From an uncultured Acidobacteriota bacterium (lineage in GTDB: Bacteria > Acidobacteriota > UBA6911 > RPQK01 > JAJDTT01), in assembly GCA_951812665.1 (NCBI GenBank), contig CATOST010000030.1, forward strand, positions 217,543 through 281,542: 64,000 nt of DNA, in the 5' to 3' direction. The translations under genes and the position numbers were made by a program. Of the stretch, positions 18,371 to 26,873 are shown one piece after another (positions within the stretch are counted from its first letter, which is position 1; each line of letters starts with the position of its first letter). The notes beneath the pieces were generated by a model. The model was not told the origin of the DNA, did no database searches, and was given only the letters and a program-made list of their open reading frames with translations.

Positions 18371-18642
18371 GTTCCGCTCGTACCGCCTCGCCGCGATTCG
18401 TTGATGACCTCCATGTGCTCCTCCCAGTCCGGCTCCACCTTGGGCCCTTCCAATGCGTCGCATTCACGGAAGAATCGTTGCAGGTCTTCTGCCGACTCGA
18501 AGGGGACGGTACGCTGCTTGTCCGCGAGCCGTTGGCGCGCGGCGGCTCTCAACCAGGCGCTCAACGACATGCCCTCCATTCGCGCCTGGTGGACGAAACG
18601 GTCGCGGTCTTCATCAGGTATCAGGAGTTGAACTCTGGCCAT
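18367..18642 (-). CDS. Ribbon-helix-helix antitoxin of the 18 kb VapC pair
   Basis: 91 aa from ATG 18642. ARVQLLIPDEDRDRFVHQAR, then MEGMSLSAWLRAAARQRLAD form a ribbon-helix-helix domain; the acidic C-terminus (ESAEDLQRFFRECDALEGPK) is the toxin-binding tail. An upstream in-frame start exists but lies beyond the operator at 18670-18688, so 18642 is preferred. Confidence 0.82.
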   Translation of the reverse strand: MARVQLLIPDEDRDRFVHQARMEGMSLSAWLRAAARQRLADKQRTVPFESAEDLQRFFRECDALEGPKVEPDWEEHMEVINESRRGGTSGT

Positions 18643-18669
18643 GGAATGAACCTGTAATAGATATAGGTG

Positions 18670-18688
18670 TGTGTATTTATTATACACA
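18670..18688 (-). promoter_or_regulatory. Promoter/operator of the VapBC pair
   Basis: The minus strand reads TGTGTATAATAAATACACA: perfect 7-bp arms (TGTGTAT/ATACACA) with a 5-nt spacer, and a TATAAT -10 box inside the site. It lies 28 nt upstream of the antitoxin ATG, which suits repression by the antitoxin-toxin complex. Confidence 0.7.
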
Positions 18689-18882
18689 TTTTGTTCCTGG
18701 GCGACAAGTGCTCGGCGAAGCCTCAATCGCGGACTGGTTTGTCCATAGTGAGTGGCGACCCTCCCCCATAGAAGCGCAACGACAAACCCTCACTTCAATA
18801 CGGACCCGGCCAATCTCGCAGCGCTATCCCTCGTATCGGCCGGATGTGCTGGCGTCGGCGTTGAGACAGGGTCTGGGGTTCG

Positions 18883-19287
18883 TCAGAACAACTCGCCGAG
18901 TGCGTCTCGAGGGCTGATCGCCGGGATCGGCGAGCGCCGATAGTCCTTCATGTTCCTCGTCACGATGTGCCGGGCTCCGCAGGCGTCCGCGGCGGCGACT
19001 TGCATGGCATTCTCAAAATCGGTCATCGGAAGCGCGGCCGCGTAACGAATCGCTTCAGTTCCAGTTTCTGCGACCTCTACGAAGCGGGTCAGTTCCAGGA
19101 TGAAATCGCGCGCCGTTCTCTCCCCACGTGCGGGAGCCACCATATAGAAGAAGTTCGACACCGAGTGCCATGCGATAAACGCTTTCCGGTAGCCATGCTC
19201 GAGCCTGTCGAGAATCTCCGAGGCCAAGTCCGAGTGGGGGCGCTTGTCCAGCGCGACGTCGATGATGACATCGGTGCCAAGAAGCAT
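18883..19287 (-). CDS. PIN-domain toxin, second VapC-like module
   Basis: 134 aa. LLGTDVIIDVALDKRPHSDL holds the first Asp of the PIN site, HSVSNFFYMV the region of the second acidic residue, and TDFENAMQVAAADACGARHI the C-terminal Asp/Glu; the last part IVTRNMKDYRRSPIPAISP is a typical PIN ending. The start abuts the antitoxin stop at 19287. It is distinct in sequence from the PIN toxin at 17963-18370. Confidence 0.85.
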   Translation of the reverse strand: MLLGTDVIIDVALDKRPHSDLASEILDRLEHGYRKAFIAWHSVSNFFYMVAPARGERTARDFILELTRFVEVAETGTEAIRYAAALPMTDFENAMQVAAADACGARHIVTRNMKDYRRSPIPAISPRDALGELF

Positions 19288-19508
19288 CAGAGATACTTTC
19301 CGGCTAGCTTGTCGTAGCGCAAATCGTCACGGTTTGCCGCCTGAAAACGACCCCGCCACCGCGAGGAGAAGGAGGGTGCGTCCTTTCCTGCCATATCACG
19401 CAGAGATTGTTCGATGAGCGACGACAGCGACACCCGGCGAGACCGCGCGTAACGTTTGGCCCTGGGAATCAACTCGGCATCCACCGTGATCGTCAGTTTT
19501 TTCTTCAT
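19287..19508 (-). CDS. DUF6364-type antitoxin
   Basis: 73 aa. KKKLTITVDAELIPRAKRYA, then RSRRVSLSSLIEQSLRDM form a ribbon-helix-helix domain of the DUF6364 type commonly found upstream of PIN toxins. The C-terminus (FQAANRDDLRYDKLAGKYL) is the expected toxin-contact tail. It is coupled to the PIN gene at 18883-19287. Two TATACGTAT boxes lie upstream. Confidence 0.82.
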   Translation of the reverse strand: MKKKLTITVDAELIPRAKRYARSRRVSLSSLIEQSLRDMAGKDAPSFSSRWRGRFQAANRDDLRYDKLAGKYL

Positions 19509-19537
19509 CTCTGATCTTCGTCCTTCCCGGAAACAAC

Positions 19538-19567
19538 TATACGTATGATATCCACTAGTATACGTAT
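19538..19567 (-). promoter_or_regulatory. Paired TATACGTAT operator boxes
   Basis: Two identical 9-bp boxes, TATACGTAT at 19538-19546 and 19559-19567, start 21 bp apart (two helical turns) and lie 30-60 nt upstream of the DUF6364 antitoxin gene. Each contains the palindrome ATACGTAT. The spacing fits cooperative binding of a dimeric antitoxin. Confidence 0.6.
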
Positions 19568-19696
19568 TCCACTCTTGGGTACAAAGTCTGGCGAATCCGC
19601 GCCTCGTCCAGTAGCTGGCAAGTGTGAGGCATACGGAGGCCGGGGTTTGACCAGTTACTCTATATAACGAAGGTTTCGCAGGAAGGACGATCCAGG

Positions 19697-19741
19697 GCTC
19701 TTTTTCAAGGTAACCACCGTCAGATTCTCATCCGGCATCAT
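19697..19741 (+). repeat. 45-bp partial duplicate of the AbrB-type antitoxin 5' end
   Basis: This segment repeats 19817-19861 (the first codons of the antitoxin gene) at a distance of exactly 120 bp. The first 24 bases after the leading G are identical and only four of the rest differ. It has no start codon and stops being similar after GGCATCAT. It is a fossil of a partial duplication in the promoter region of the AbrB-Doc pair. The rest of the 306-bp gap (19509-19814) holds only operator sequences. Confidence 0.75.
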
Positions 19742-19787
19742 TAGATGACTGTAGCGACTTGGCAACTAAACCGTCGAGCCATATAAT

Positions 19788-19806
19788 CCCTGTTATAATA
19801 ATAGGG
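19788..19806 (+). promoter_or_regulatory. Promoter/operator of the AbrB-Doc module
   Basis: CCCTGTTATAATAATAGGG is an imperfect 19-bp palindrome (8 of 9 pairs match) containing a TATAAT -10 box, immediately followed by the ribosome-binding site GGGAGG and the antitoxin ATG at 19815. Autorepression is the likely role. Confidence 0.6.
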
Positions 19807-19814
19807 AGGTTCAG

Positions 19815-20042
19815 ATGCTCTTTTTCAAGGTAACCACCGTCGGGTCCTCATCTGGCATCATCCTGACCAAGGCAGCAATGGCTCAACTCAGGGTGAAAAA
19901 GGGGGACACGCTGTACCTCACCGAAGCACCGGACGGGGCCTGTCGAATTACGCCTTACAACCCCGATTTCGCGCGCCAGATAAAACTGGCTGAAGAAATT
20001 ATGCATGACGACCGCGAGGTGCTGCGGGCGCTGGCAAAGTGA
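19815..20042 (+). CDS. AbrB/MazE-fold antitoxin
   Basis: 75 aa. LFFKVTTVGSSSGIILTKAA, then MAQLRVKKGDTLYLTE is a swapped-hairpin AbrB DNA-binding domain; the C-terminus (FARQIKLAEEIMHDDREVLR) is the helix that would bind the Doc toxin. SD GGGAGG lies 7 nt before the ATG. It overlaps the toxin gene by 4 nt (GTGA). Confidence 0.9.
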   Translation: MLFFKVTTVGSSSGIILTKAAMAQLRVKKGDTLYLTEAPDGACRITPYNPDFARQIKLAEEIMHDDREVLRALAK

Positions 20043-20446
20043 GCACCGGCGAGACTGCTGCGCCCGACAACTGGCGTTGGGTTGACTCAGATGTCGTCTT
20101 TGCCATCCATGACCGCCAACTCGCCGAGCACGGTGGGCTGGACGGCATCCGTGATCGAGGAGCCGTTGATTCCGCTCTGTCCCGCCCCATTAACCTCGCG
20201 CAGTACGGCAATCCTGATGCAGCTCAACTTGCAGCCGCTTATGCGTTTGGAATCGCCAAGAACCATGGTTTTTTCGACGGCAACAAGCGGACTGCCTGGG
20301 TGACCGCTCGCTTGTTTTTGGCTGATAACGGACTCCGTCTCGATTTCGATCCCGTGGATGCGATTCAGACCATGCGGAATGTCGCCGGCGGACGTGTCGA
20401 TGAGAAGACGCTGGCTGACTGGTTTCGATCTCGCATCATGAAATGA
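20039..20446 (+). CDS. doc: Doc-family toxin (Fic fold)
   Basis: 135 aa from GTG 20039. The Fic/Doc catalytic motif HGFFDGNKRTAW (76-87) is complete. The N-terminal WVDSDVVFAIHDRQLAEHGG, then LDGIRDRGAVDSAL is typical of Doc proteins, which phosphorylate elongation factor Tu and stop translation. It is coupled to the AbrB-fold antitoxin through a GTGA overlap. Using an AbrB partner instead of Phd is common outside phage P1. Confidence 0.93.
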   Translation: MSTGETAAPDNWRWVDSDVVFAIHDRQLAEHGGLDGIRDRGAVDSALSRPINLAQYGNPDAAQLAAAYAFGIAKNHGFFDGNKRTAWVTARLFLADNGLRLDFDPVDAIQTMRNVAGGRVDEKTLADWFRSRIMK

Positions 20447-20615
20447 GCCAAGCGCAGCAAACCAAATTTGTTCGGCTCAGTCTTATGCCAAGAAGCGTCC
20501 GGGCGAAGCGAGTTCGAATGAAGATTTCGCCTGGGAACGTACGGGCCAGCAACTGGCCAAACCGGCAAAGATCAGATCAAGACTTCCACCGATTTTTGGT
20601 TTAGACTACGCGCCA

Positions 20616-21551
20616 ATGTGCGGCATCGTCGGGTACCTGAACCGTAGCGGCAGCGGGTCCGCCGCTCCCATCGGGTCGATCCTCCTGGGGATGCTCAAGA
20701 GCCTGGACTGCCGGGGACCCGACTCGGCCGGCGTCGCCATCTTCGGTCCGACCCGGACGCCGAACCTCAAGCTGCGGATCAAGTTGAATGGCGCGAGCGA
20801 CCTCCGCGACTCGGCGGACCGGGCGCGCGGCATCGTGTCTCGCCGGCTTCCCGTCCTGGAAGCGGACGTCGTCCACGAATACCTGCAACTCCTGGTGGGA
20901 CCGGTGGAGGACGCCGAGTCCGTATTACCCCAACTGGAAACGGACCTGGAGGATTACGAACTAGTGAGTGGCGGCCGCCAGTTGGAGATCGTCAAACAGG
21001 TCGGGTCGCCGACCCATCTGGACTCCGGCTACGGGATCTCCCAACTGACCGGGACCCACGGTATCGGCCACACCCGCCTCTCCACCGAGAGCCGGGTCGA
21101 CCTGAGCCACTCTCAGCCCTTCGGAGTCCACGGGGTCGCCGACCTGGCCACGGTCCACAACGGACACATCACCAACTACCACAAGCTGCGGGGCCGCTAC
21201 GAACAGATGGGCGTCCGCTTCTTCACCGAGAACGACTCGGAGGTCATCGGCGTCTACCTGGCCCACCAGATGTCCCTGGGCCGGACCTTCCGGGAGGCGT
21301 TGGAGTCCTCGCTGGACAACTTCGACGGCTCCTTTTCCTATCTGGCCGCCTCCGGCAACGAATTGGCCTACGCCAAGGACCGGTTCGGATTCAAGCCGCT
21401 GCTGGTGGCCGAGTCGGAGAACTGGGTCGCCATCGCCACCGAGGAGATCGCGCTGCGGTCCACGCTGACGGGGGATTTCGACGCTCTTGAGCCAGGGGTG
21501 AACCAAATCCGAATCTGGTCCCTGCCCCAGCCGGACGCGGAGACGGTGTGA
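20616..21551 (+). CDS. mgsA: N-methylglutamate synthase subunit A (class II glutamine amidotransferase domain)
   Basis: 311 aa. The mature N-terminus is a catalytic cysteine (MCGIVGYLN), followed by CRGPDSAG, GHTRLSTESRVDLSHSQPF and HNGHITNYHKLR, the class II amidotransferase fold of glutamate synthase domain 1. As a stand-alone protein beside separate FMN and GXGXG subunits it matches MgsA, which with MgsBC makes N-methylglutamate from gamma-glutamylmethylamide or methylamine. It is the first gene of an eight-gene cluster and overlaps mgsB by 4 nt. Confidence 0.9.
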   Translation: MCGIVGYLNRSGSGSAAPIGSILLGMLKSLDCRGPDSAGVAIFGPTRTPNLKLRIKLNGASDLRDSADRARGIVSRRLPVLEADVVHEYLQLLVGPVEDAESVLPQLETDLEDYELVSGGRQLEIVKQVGSPTHLDSGYGISQLTGTHGIGHTRLSTESRVDLSHSQPFGVHGVADLATVHNGHITNYHKLRGRYEQMGVRFFTENDSEVIGVYLAHQMSLGRTFREALESSLDNFDGSFSYLAASGNELAYAKDRFGFKPLLVAESENWVAIATEEIALRSTLTGDFDALEPGVNQIRIWSLPQPDAETV

Positions 21552-22243
21552 TGGGAGCCGAGGTACAAGCCGGCAACCGGAGTTCCCGGGAGATCAACCA
21601 ACAGATCAAGGATCTGATCGGGTCAGGGGAAAACCGGATCCGGGTCCTCGAGACCCAGGCCCAGCACAACTTGGCCGTGGGGATTCTTTCCAAGGTCTCC
21701 ATCTCCTTCCAAGGCAGCGTGGGCTACTATTGCGGCGGCCTCATGGACGGACCCGACCTGGAGATCGTCGGCAGTGCGGGATGGGGCCTGGGGGAGTCCA
21801 TGGCATCGGGCTCCATCCTGGTCCGGGGAAACGCCGGCAACGGGTGCGGAGCCTCCATACGCGGCGGCACGCTGGTGGTCCACGGCAGCACGGCAGCCCG
21901 GGCAGGCATCAGCATGAAGGGCGGGCTCCTCGTTATCGGCGGCAATTGCGGCTACATGACCGGGTTCATGAGTCAGAAAGGAACGGTGATCGTCTGTGGG
22001 AACGCGGGCCCCGGCCTGGGCGACTCCATGTACGAAGGCCGGATCTTCGTCGGGGGCGAGATCCAGGAGCTGGGCAACGACGCCGTGGTCGAAGAACCGA
22101 ACCAGGAGGACCGGGACTTCCTGACCCGGAACTTGGAGCCCCGGGGCCTCCCGGTACCCGCCTCCTTCAAGAAAGTCGTCGCCGGCCGGCGTCTCTGGAA
22201 TTTCAGCCGCAAGGAGCGGGATCTCTGGAAGGAGGTCTTGTGA
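21548..22243 (+). CDS. mgsB: N-methylglutamate synthase subunit B (GltB C-terminal GXGXG domain)
   Basis: 231 aa. A right-handed beta-helix of GXGXG repeats (GWGLGESMASGSILVRGNAG; NGCGASIRGGTLVVHG; GNAGPGLGDSMYEGRIFVGG) equals the third domain of glutamate synthase alpha chain. It overlaps both neighbours by 4 nt (ATGA, GTGA), showing strict translational coupling within mgsABC. Confidence 0.9.
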   Translation: MMGAEVQAGNRSSREINQQIKDLIGSGENRIRVLETQAQHNLAVGILSKVSISFQGSVGYYCGGLMDGPDLEIVGSAGWGLGESMASGSILVRGNAGNGCGASIRGGTLVVHGSTAARAGISMKGGLLVIGGNCGYMTGFMSQKGTVIVCGNAGPGLGDSMYEGRIFVGGEIQELGNDAVVEEPNQEDRDFLTRNLEPRGLPVPASFKKVVAGRRLWNFSRKERDLWKEVL

Positions 22244-23580
22244 CAGAACCGAGAACGACCCGCCAGAGCGGAATCTACAGCCCCGACGTGATCGAGGACA
22301 TCCAGACCAAGGCGGAGCTGGGACGCTACCGGATTCGCGGTTTCGGGACCTTGAGAACCCGTCCCATGCCCACCCTGGACGACTTGGTGTTCATCCCCTG
22401 CACCCTGACCCGGATCCCGCTGGAGGGGTACCGGGAGAGGTGCAGCACCCGCACCGTGCTGGGGACGCGCCACGCCCGGAAGCCCATCGTCCTGGACACC
22501 CCGGTGATGGTGACCGGGATGAGCTACGGTGCCCTCTCCTACAACGCCAAGGTGGCCCTGGCCCAGGGAGCCTCCCGGGTCGGCTCCTCCACCACCACCG
22601 GAGACGGGGGCATGCTCCCGGCCGAACGGGAGCACTCCAAGATCCTGATCTACGAGGTCCTCCCCAGCCGCTACGGAATCGACATCCATCACATGAAGAT
22701 GGCCGACGGCATCGAGCTGACCATCGGCCAGGGCGCCAAGCCGGGCACCGGCGGAATGCTGCTGGGCTCCAAGGTCTCCAGCGAGATCGCGGGCATGCGC
22801 GATCTTCCCGACGGGGTCGATCAGCGGAGCCCCTGCCGGCACCCCGACTTCCTGGGTCCCGACGACATGATCATCAAGATCGAGGAGCTGCGGGAGGCCA
22901 CCGACTGGCAGGTGCCCATCTTCGTCAAGATGGGGGCCACCCGGGTCTACGACGACGTCAAGCTGGCGGCCAAGGCGGGAGCCGACGTGGTGGTGGTCGA
23001 CGGCATGGAGGGAGGCACCGGCGCCTCGCCCGACATGCTCATGGACCACACCGGCATCCCCACGCTGGCCGCCGTCTGCGAGGCCCGCGCCGCCCTGGAG
23101 GACCTGGGCCTGTTCGGAGAGGTGCAGTTGATCATGGCGGGGGGCATCCGCAGCGGCACCGACGTGGCCAAGGCCCTGGCCCTGGGCGCCGACGCCATCT
23201 ACATGGGAACGGCCTTCCTGATCGCCCTCAACTGCAACAAGCCCATCTACGTGGAGGACTACCACGAGCTGGGGACCGAGCCCTACTCCTGCCACCACTG
23301 CCACACCGGGCTCTGCCCCGTGGGGATCACCACCCAGGATCCGGAGCTCGTCGCCCGTTTGCCCATCGACGAAGCGGCCGACCGAGTGGCCAACTTCTTC
23401 CAGGCCATGAACTCGGAGATCCAGATGCTGGCCCGGGCCTGCGGCAAGTCCGACATCCACGATCTGGACCCGGAGGACCTCCGCGCGCTGACCCTGGAGT
23501 CCTCCATGATCGCCGGAGTGCCTCTGGTGGGGACCCGCCGGGTCTTCGGAGGCGGAGCCGGTTGGAAGGAATCCCATTGA
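22240..23580 (+). CDS. mgsC: N-methylglutamate synthase subunit C (FMN/Fe-S glutamate synthase core)
   Basis: 446 aa from GTG 22240. It carries the FMN-binding barrel of glutamate synthase (TPVMVTGMSYGALSYNAKVA; TTTGDGGMLPAE; GQGAKPGTGGML; VDGMEGGTGASPDMLMDHTG; IMAGGIRSGTDVAKALALGA) and a cysteine cluster for a 3Fe-4S centre (CHHCHTGLCPVGI). It transfers the methylamino group to 2-oxoglutarate with reduction. Length and domain order match MgsC. Confidence 0.92.
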   Translation: MTEPRTTRQSGIYSPDVIEDIQTKAELGRYRIRGFGTLRTRPMPTLDDLVFIPCTLTRIPLEGYRERCSTRTVLGTRHARKPIVLDTPVMVTGMSYGALSYNAKVALAQGASRVGSSTTTGDGGMLPAEREHSKILIYEVLPSRYGIDIHHMKMADGIELTIGQGAKPGTGGMLLGSKVSSEIAGMRDLPDGVDQRSPCRHPDFLGPDDMIIKIEELREATDWQVPIFVKMGATRVYDDVKLAAKAGADVVVVDGMEGGTGASPDMLMDHTGIPTLAAVCEARAALEDLGLFGEVQLIMAGGIRSGTDVAKALALGADAIYMGTAFLIALNCNKPIYVEDYHELGTEPYSCHHCHTGLCPVGITTQDPELVARLPIDEAADRVANFFQAMNSEIQMLARACGKSDIHDLDPEDLRALTLESSMIAGVPLVGTRRVFGGGAGWKESH

Positions 23581-23653
23581 GCGGTCACTCTTCGGTACGA
23601 CTTGGCCCGACCTTACCGGGATCGAACCTTCAATTCTCTGCCGGGAGTCGCCC

Positions 23654-23953
23654 GTGTCCTTCCTGATGAACTGTCCCAACTGCGGACCCCGGTCCGCTTA
23701 CGAGTTCCACTGTGCGGGGGAATACCAGAAGCGTCCCGCGCAAGGGGCGCCGGAGCGGAATTGGGCCCGCTACCGCTATTTCCGGAAGAACCATCCCGGG
23801 GAGCAACTGGAGTGGTGGCTCCACTCCACGGGCTGCCGCTGCTGGTTCCTGGCCCGGCGCGTCGTCGCCACCAACCAAGTGATCTCCAGTTTCTGGCCCC
23901 ACGAGCTGGGCGAGTCCGGGACCGGACCCGGCGGAGGTGGACAGGCGCCATGA
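23654..23953 (+). CDS. mgdB: N-methylglutamate dehydrogenase subunit B (sarcosine oxidase delta-like)
   Basis: 99 aa. The zinc-binding delta subunit signature is present: MNCPNCGPRSAYEFHCAGEY, then EWWLHSTGCRCWFLARRVVA. Start is GTG 23654 or the ATG four codons later. It overlaps the alpha-like subunit gene by 4 nt. Sarcosine oxidase delta and MgdB are homologues; the mgs and gmaS neighbours favour the N-methylglutamate enzyme. Confidence 0.9.
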   Translation: MSFLMNCPNCGPRSAYEFHCAGEYQKRPAQGAPERNWARYRYFRKNHPGEQLEWWLHSTGCRCWFLARRVVATNQVISSFWPHELGESGTGPGGGGQAP

Positions 23954-26871
23954 AGCGACTGGGTCCGAAACCGGGAGAGGTCCTGGACCGCAGCCGGCGG
24001 TTCTCGTTCCGCTTCGACCGCAAGACCTGTGAAGCGCACCCCGGGGACACCGTGGCCTCGGCCCTGCTGGCGTCCGGAGTGAGCATCTTTTCCCGCAGCT
24101 TCAAGTATCACCGGCCCCGCGGACTGCTCTGCGTCTCGGGCAACTGTCCCAACTGCCTCATGAACGTCAATGGGACGCCCAACGTGCGCACCTGCATGCA
24201 ACCCGTCCAGGACGGGGACGAGGTCAAGTCGCAGCACTGCTGGCCGTCGCCGCGCTGGGACCTGCTCTCCCTGATCGAGCGGCTGGATGCCCTGATGCCG
24301 GTGGGCTTCTACTACAAGACCCTGATCCGGCCGCGTCTCATGTGGCGCCTGGCGGAACCGGTCATCCGGCGCCTCGCCGGGCTGGGCAGTCTCAAGCACT
24401 CGACCGGCAAGCCGCCTCATTACGAGCACCAGCACCTCCATACCGATGTCGCCGTGGTGGGAGCAGGGGCCACCGGAATGGCGGCCGCCCTGGCCGCCGC
24501 CGAAACCGGCGCTCAAGTGGTCCTGGTGGAGAGCGAATCCGAACTGGGTGGCCGACTCAGGTCCCAATCCGGTCCGGTCGTCGATCCGGACACCGGCGCC
24601 TCGATTGCCGGTTTCGAGTTGGCCCGTGTCTGGAGCCGGAAGGTCCTGGACCATCCCGGAATTCAGGTCCTGACCAGGTCGTTGGCCTTCGGCGCTTACG
24701 AGGGGCGGCTCCTGAGCATTGCCCGGGGTAGCCGGCTCATCCATCTCCGCTACGACCAACTGGTGGCGGCGACGGGCAACCACGAGTACCCTCTTCTGTT
24801 CGCCGGCAACGATCTGCCGGGCGTGATGCTCGGTTCCGGGGTGCGGAAGCTCTTGAACCTGTACCGGATTCGGCCCGGGACACGGGCCGCCGTAGTGGTC
24901 TCGGACGACGAGGGTCTGGAGTTGGCGCTGGAGCTCCACGACTCGGGCGTCGAGCTCTCGGTGGTGGCGGACCGGCGCTCCGACCCGCCCGGAAGCCGCG
25001 CCGCACGCCGCCTCGACGATCTGAGCGTGCCGCATCTCCGCGCATCCTACCCGGTAGCTGCCCAGGGAAGCCGGAGAGTCGAGGCACTGAGAGTGGCCAC
25101 CGGCCCGGCCGACGCGGCTTCGAACCGGCAGCGGGTCTCCACCTACAGCTGCGATCTGGTCTGCCTCTGCTCCCCTTGGTCGCCGGCCATCGAGCTTCCA
25201 AGGCAAGAAGGGAGCAAGGCCCGCTTCGACACCGTCAGCAACCAGCACATCTGCGAGTCTCTCCCGGAGCATGTCCATGCGGCGGGCCACCTGGAGGGCG
25301 TCCAGAATCTGGCCTCCCGACTCCGCCAGGGCCGGACCGCCGGACTGAGGGCCGCGGCGGCCGTCCGTCCACTGGAAGGGGAGACGGCCCGGCGACTGGA
25401 TCGGCTCGACCGGATGGACCGGCAACGGCGGGAGGAGGCCCGGTCCGGGAAGGCCCGGGAGGAACTTCCCTTCCCCCGCCAGAGTCCAGGCGGAGAAAAG
25501 GCCTTCGTCTGCCTCTGCGAGGACGTGACGGACAAGGACGTGGGCCACGCGGTCCAAGAGGGGTTCCGCGAGATGGAGCTTCTCAAGCGCTACACCACCG
25601 CCACCATGGGCCCGTGCCAGGGCAAGATGTGCCAGATGCTGCTGGCCGGCGCCTGTGCCCGGGAGACCGGCCGCACGCTGCACGAGACCGGCCGAACCAC
25701 GTCACGCCCCCCGGTGGCTCCCGTTTCCCTCGGGGTTCTGGCGGGTCCCCACCACCACCCGGTCAAGTTGACGCCGCTCCACGAGCGGCACCAGGCCGCC
25801 GGCGCCAAACAGATGGCCATGGGGGAGTGGATGCGCCCCTTCAGTTACGGCAAACCGGAGAAGGAATGGAGGGCCGTCCGCGAACGCGTGGGGGTCATCG
25901 ACGTGAGTACCTTGGGGAAACTGGAAGTGCAGGGTCGGGACGCCGGCACGCTGCTGGACCTGGTCTATACCCACCATTTCTCCAACCTGAAGCCGGGGCG
26001 AATCCGCTACGGGGTCCTCTGCGGAGAAGACGGCATCATCCTGGACGACGGCACCGTCAGCCGCCTGGCCGAAGATCACTTCTACATCACGACCACCACC
26101 GGCAACATCTCCTTCGTGGAGCAGTGGATGGACTGGTGGGCGGTGGTTTCCGGCTTCTGCGCCCACGTCACCGAAATCACCGCGAATTTCGCCGCCGTTA
26201 ATCTGGCCGGCCCCAAGGCCCGGCAGGTCCTCTCCCGGCTGACCGACCTGGATCTCTCCAACGAGTCGTTCCGCTACATGCGCTGCCGCACCGCGACGGT
26301 GGCCGGGGTTCCCGCGCGGCTGCTCCGGATCGGGTTCGTGGGGGAGACGGGTTGGGAGATTCACGTCCCCGCCTCCTACGGGGCGTATCTCTGGGACACG
26401 CTGCTGGAAGCGGGAGCCGATCAAGGGATCTCCCCCTTCGGAGTCGAGGCCCAGAGGATCCTGCGGCTGGAGAAGAAGCATTTCATCGTGGGGCAGGACA
26501 CCGACGCCCTGAGCAATCCCTTCGAGTCGAATCTGGGCTGGGTGGTGAAAATGGAGAAGCCGGACTTCATCGGCCGGCAGGCGCTCCAGATGGCCCGGGA
26601 GAAGGGCGCGTACAACCGCCTGGTCGGTTTCGTGACGTCCCGGCGGGTTCAGGAGGGGACCGCCGTGGTTCGGGACCGGCAGCCGGTGGGGCGCGTCACC
26701 AGCGCCCGCTGGATCCCCCATCAGAACCGCTGCATCGGACTGGCCTGGGTCCCGGAAGAAGATTCCGCCGACGGCTCGCCGATCCGGATCAGTCATGAAG
26801 GGTCGTTGCTCGCAGGCCGGGTGCACGCCGCGCCGTTCTACGATCCGAAGGGCTCGCGGTTGAGAGGTTGA
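23950..26871 (+). CDS. mgdC: N-methylglutamate dehydrogenase subunit C (sarcosine oxidase alpha-like)
   Basis: 973 aa from ATG 23950. Domains in order: an N-terminal ferredoxin-like segment (FRFDRKTCEAHPGDTVASAL; GNCPNCLMNV), an NAD/FAD fold (VAVVGAGATGMAAALAAAET), a BFD-like 2Fe-2S segment (AFVCLCEDVTDKDVGHAVQE; MGPCQGKMCQ) and a C-terminal GcvT-like tetrahydrofolate domain (MRPFSYGKPEKEWRAVRERV; GFVGETGWEIHVP). The subunit oxidises the substrate with FAD/NAD and passes the methyl carbon to tetrahydrofolate as methylene-THF. Confidence 0.92.
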   Translation: MKRLGPKPGEVLDRSRRFSFRFDRKTCEAHPGDTVASALLASGVSIFSRSFKYHRPRGLLCVSGNCPNCLMNVNGTPNVRTCMQPVQDGDEVKSQHCWPSPRWDLLSLIERLDALMPVGFYYKTLIRPRLMWRLAEPVIRRLAGLGSLKHSTGKPPHYEHQHLHTDVAVVGAGATGMAAALAAAETGAQVVLVESESELGGRLRSQSGPVVDPDTGASIAGFELARVWSRKVLDHPGIQVLTRSLAFGAYEGRLLSIARGSRLIHLRYDQLVAATGNHEYPLLFAGNDLPGVMLGSGVRKLLNLYRIRPGTRAAVVVSDDEGLELALELHDSGVELSVVADRRSDPPGSRAARRLDDLSVPHLRASYPVAAQGSRRVEALRVATGPADAASNRQRVSTYSCDLVCLCSPWSPAIELPRQEGSKARFDTVSNQHICESLPEHVHAAGHLEGVQNLASRLRQGRTAGLRAAAAVRPLEGETARRLDRLDRMDRQRREEARSGKAREELPFPRQSPGGEKAFVCLCEDVTDKDVGHAVQEGFREMELLKRYTTATMGPCQGKMCQMLLAGACARETGRTLHETGRTTSRPPVAPVSLGVLAGPHHHPVKLTPLHERHQAAGAKQMAMGEWMRPFSYGKPEKEWRAVRERVGVIDVSTLGKLEVQGRDAGTLLDLVYTHHFSNLKPGRIRYGVLCGEDGIILDDGTVSRLAEDHFYITTTTGNISFVEQWMDWWAVVSGFCAHVTEITANFAAVNLAGPKARQVLSRLTDLDLSNESFRYMRCRTATVAGVPARLLRIGFVGETGWEIHVPASYGAYLWDTLLEAGADQGISPFGVEAQRILRLEKKHFIVGQDTDALSNPFESNLGWVVKMEKPDFIGRQALQMAREKGAYNRLVGFVTSRRVQEGTAVVRDRQPVGRVTSARWIPHQNRCIGLAWVPEEDSADGSPIRISHEGSLLAGRVHAAPFYDPKGSRLRG

Positions 26872-26873
26872 CC

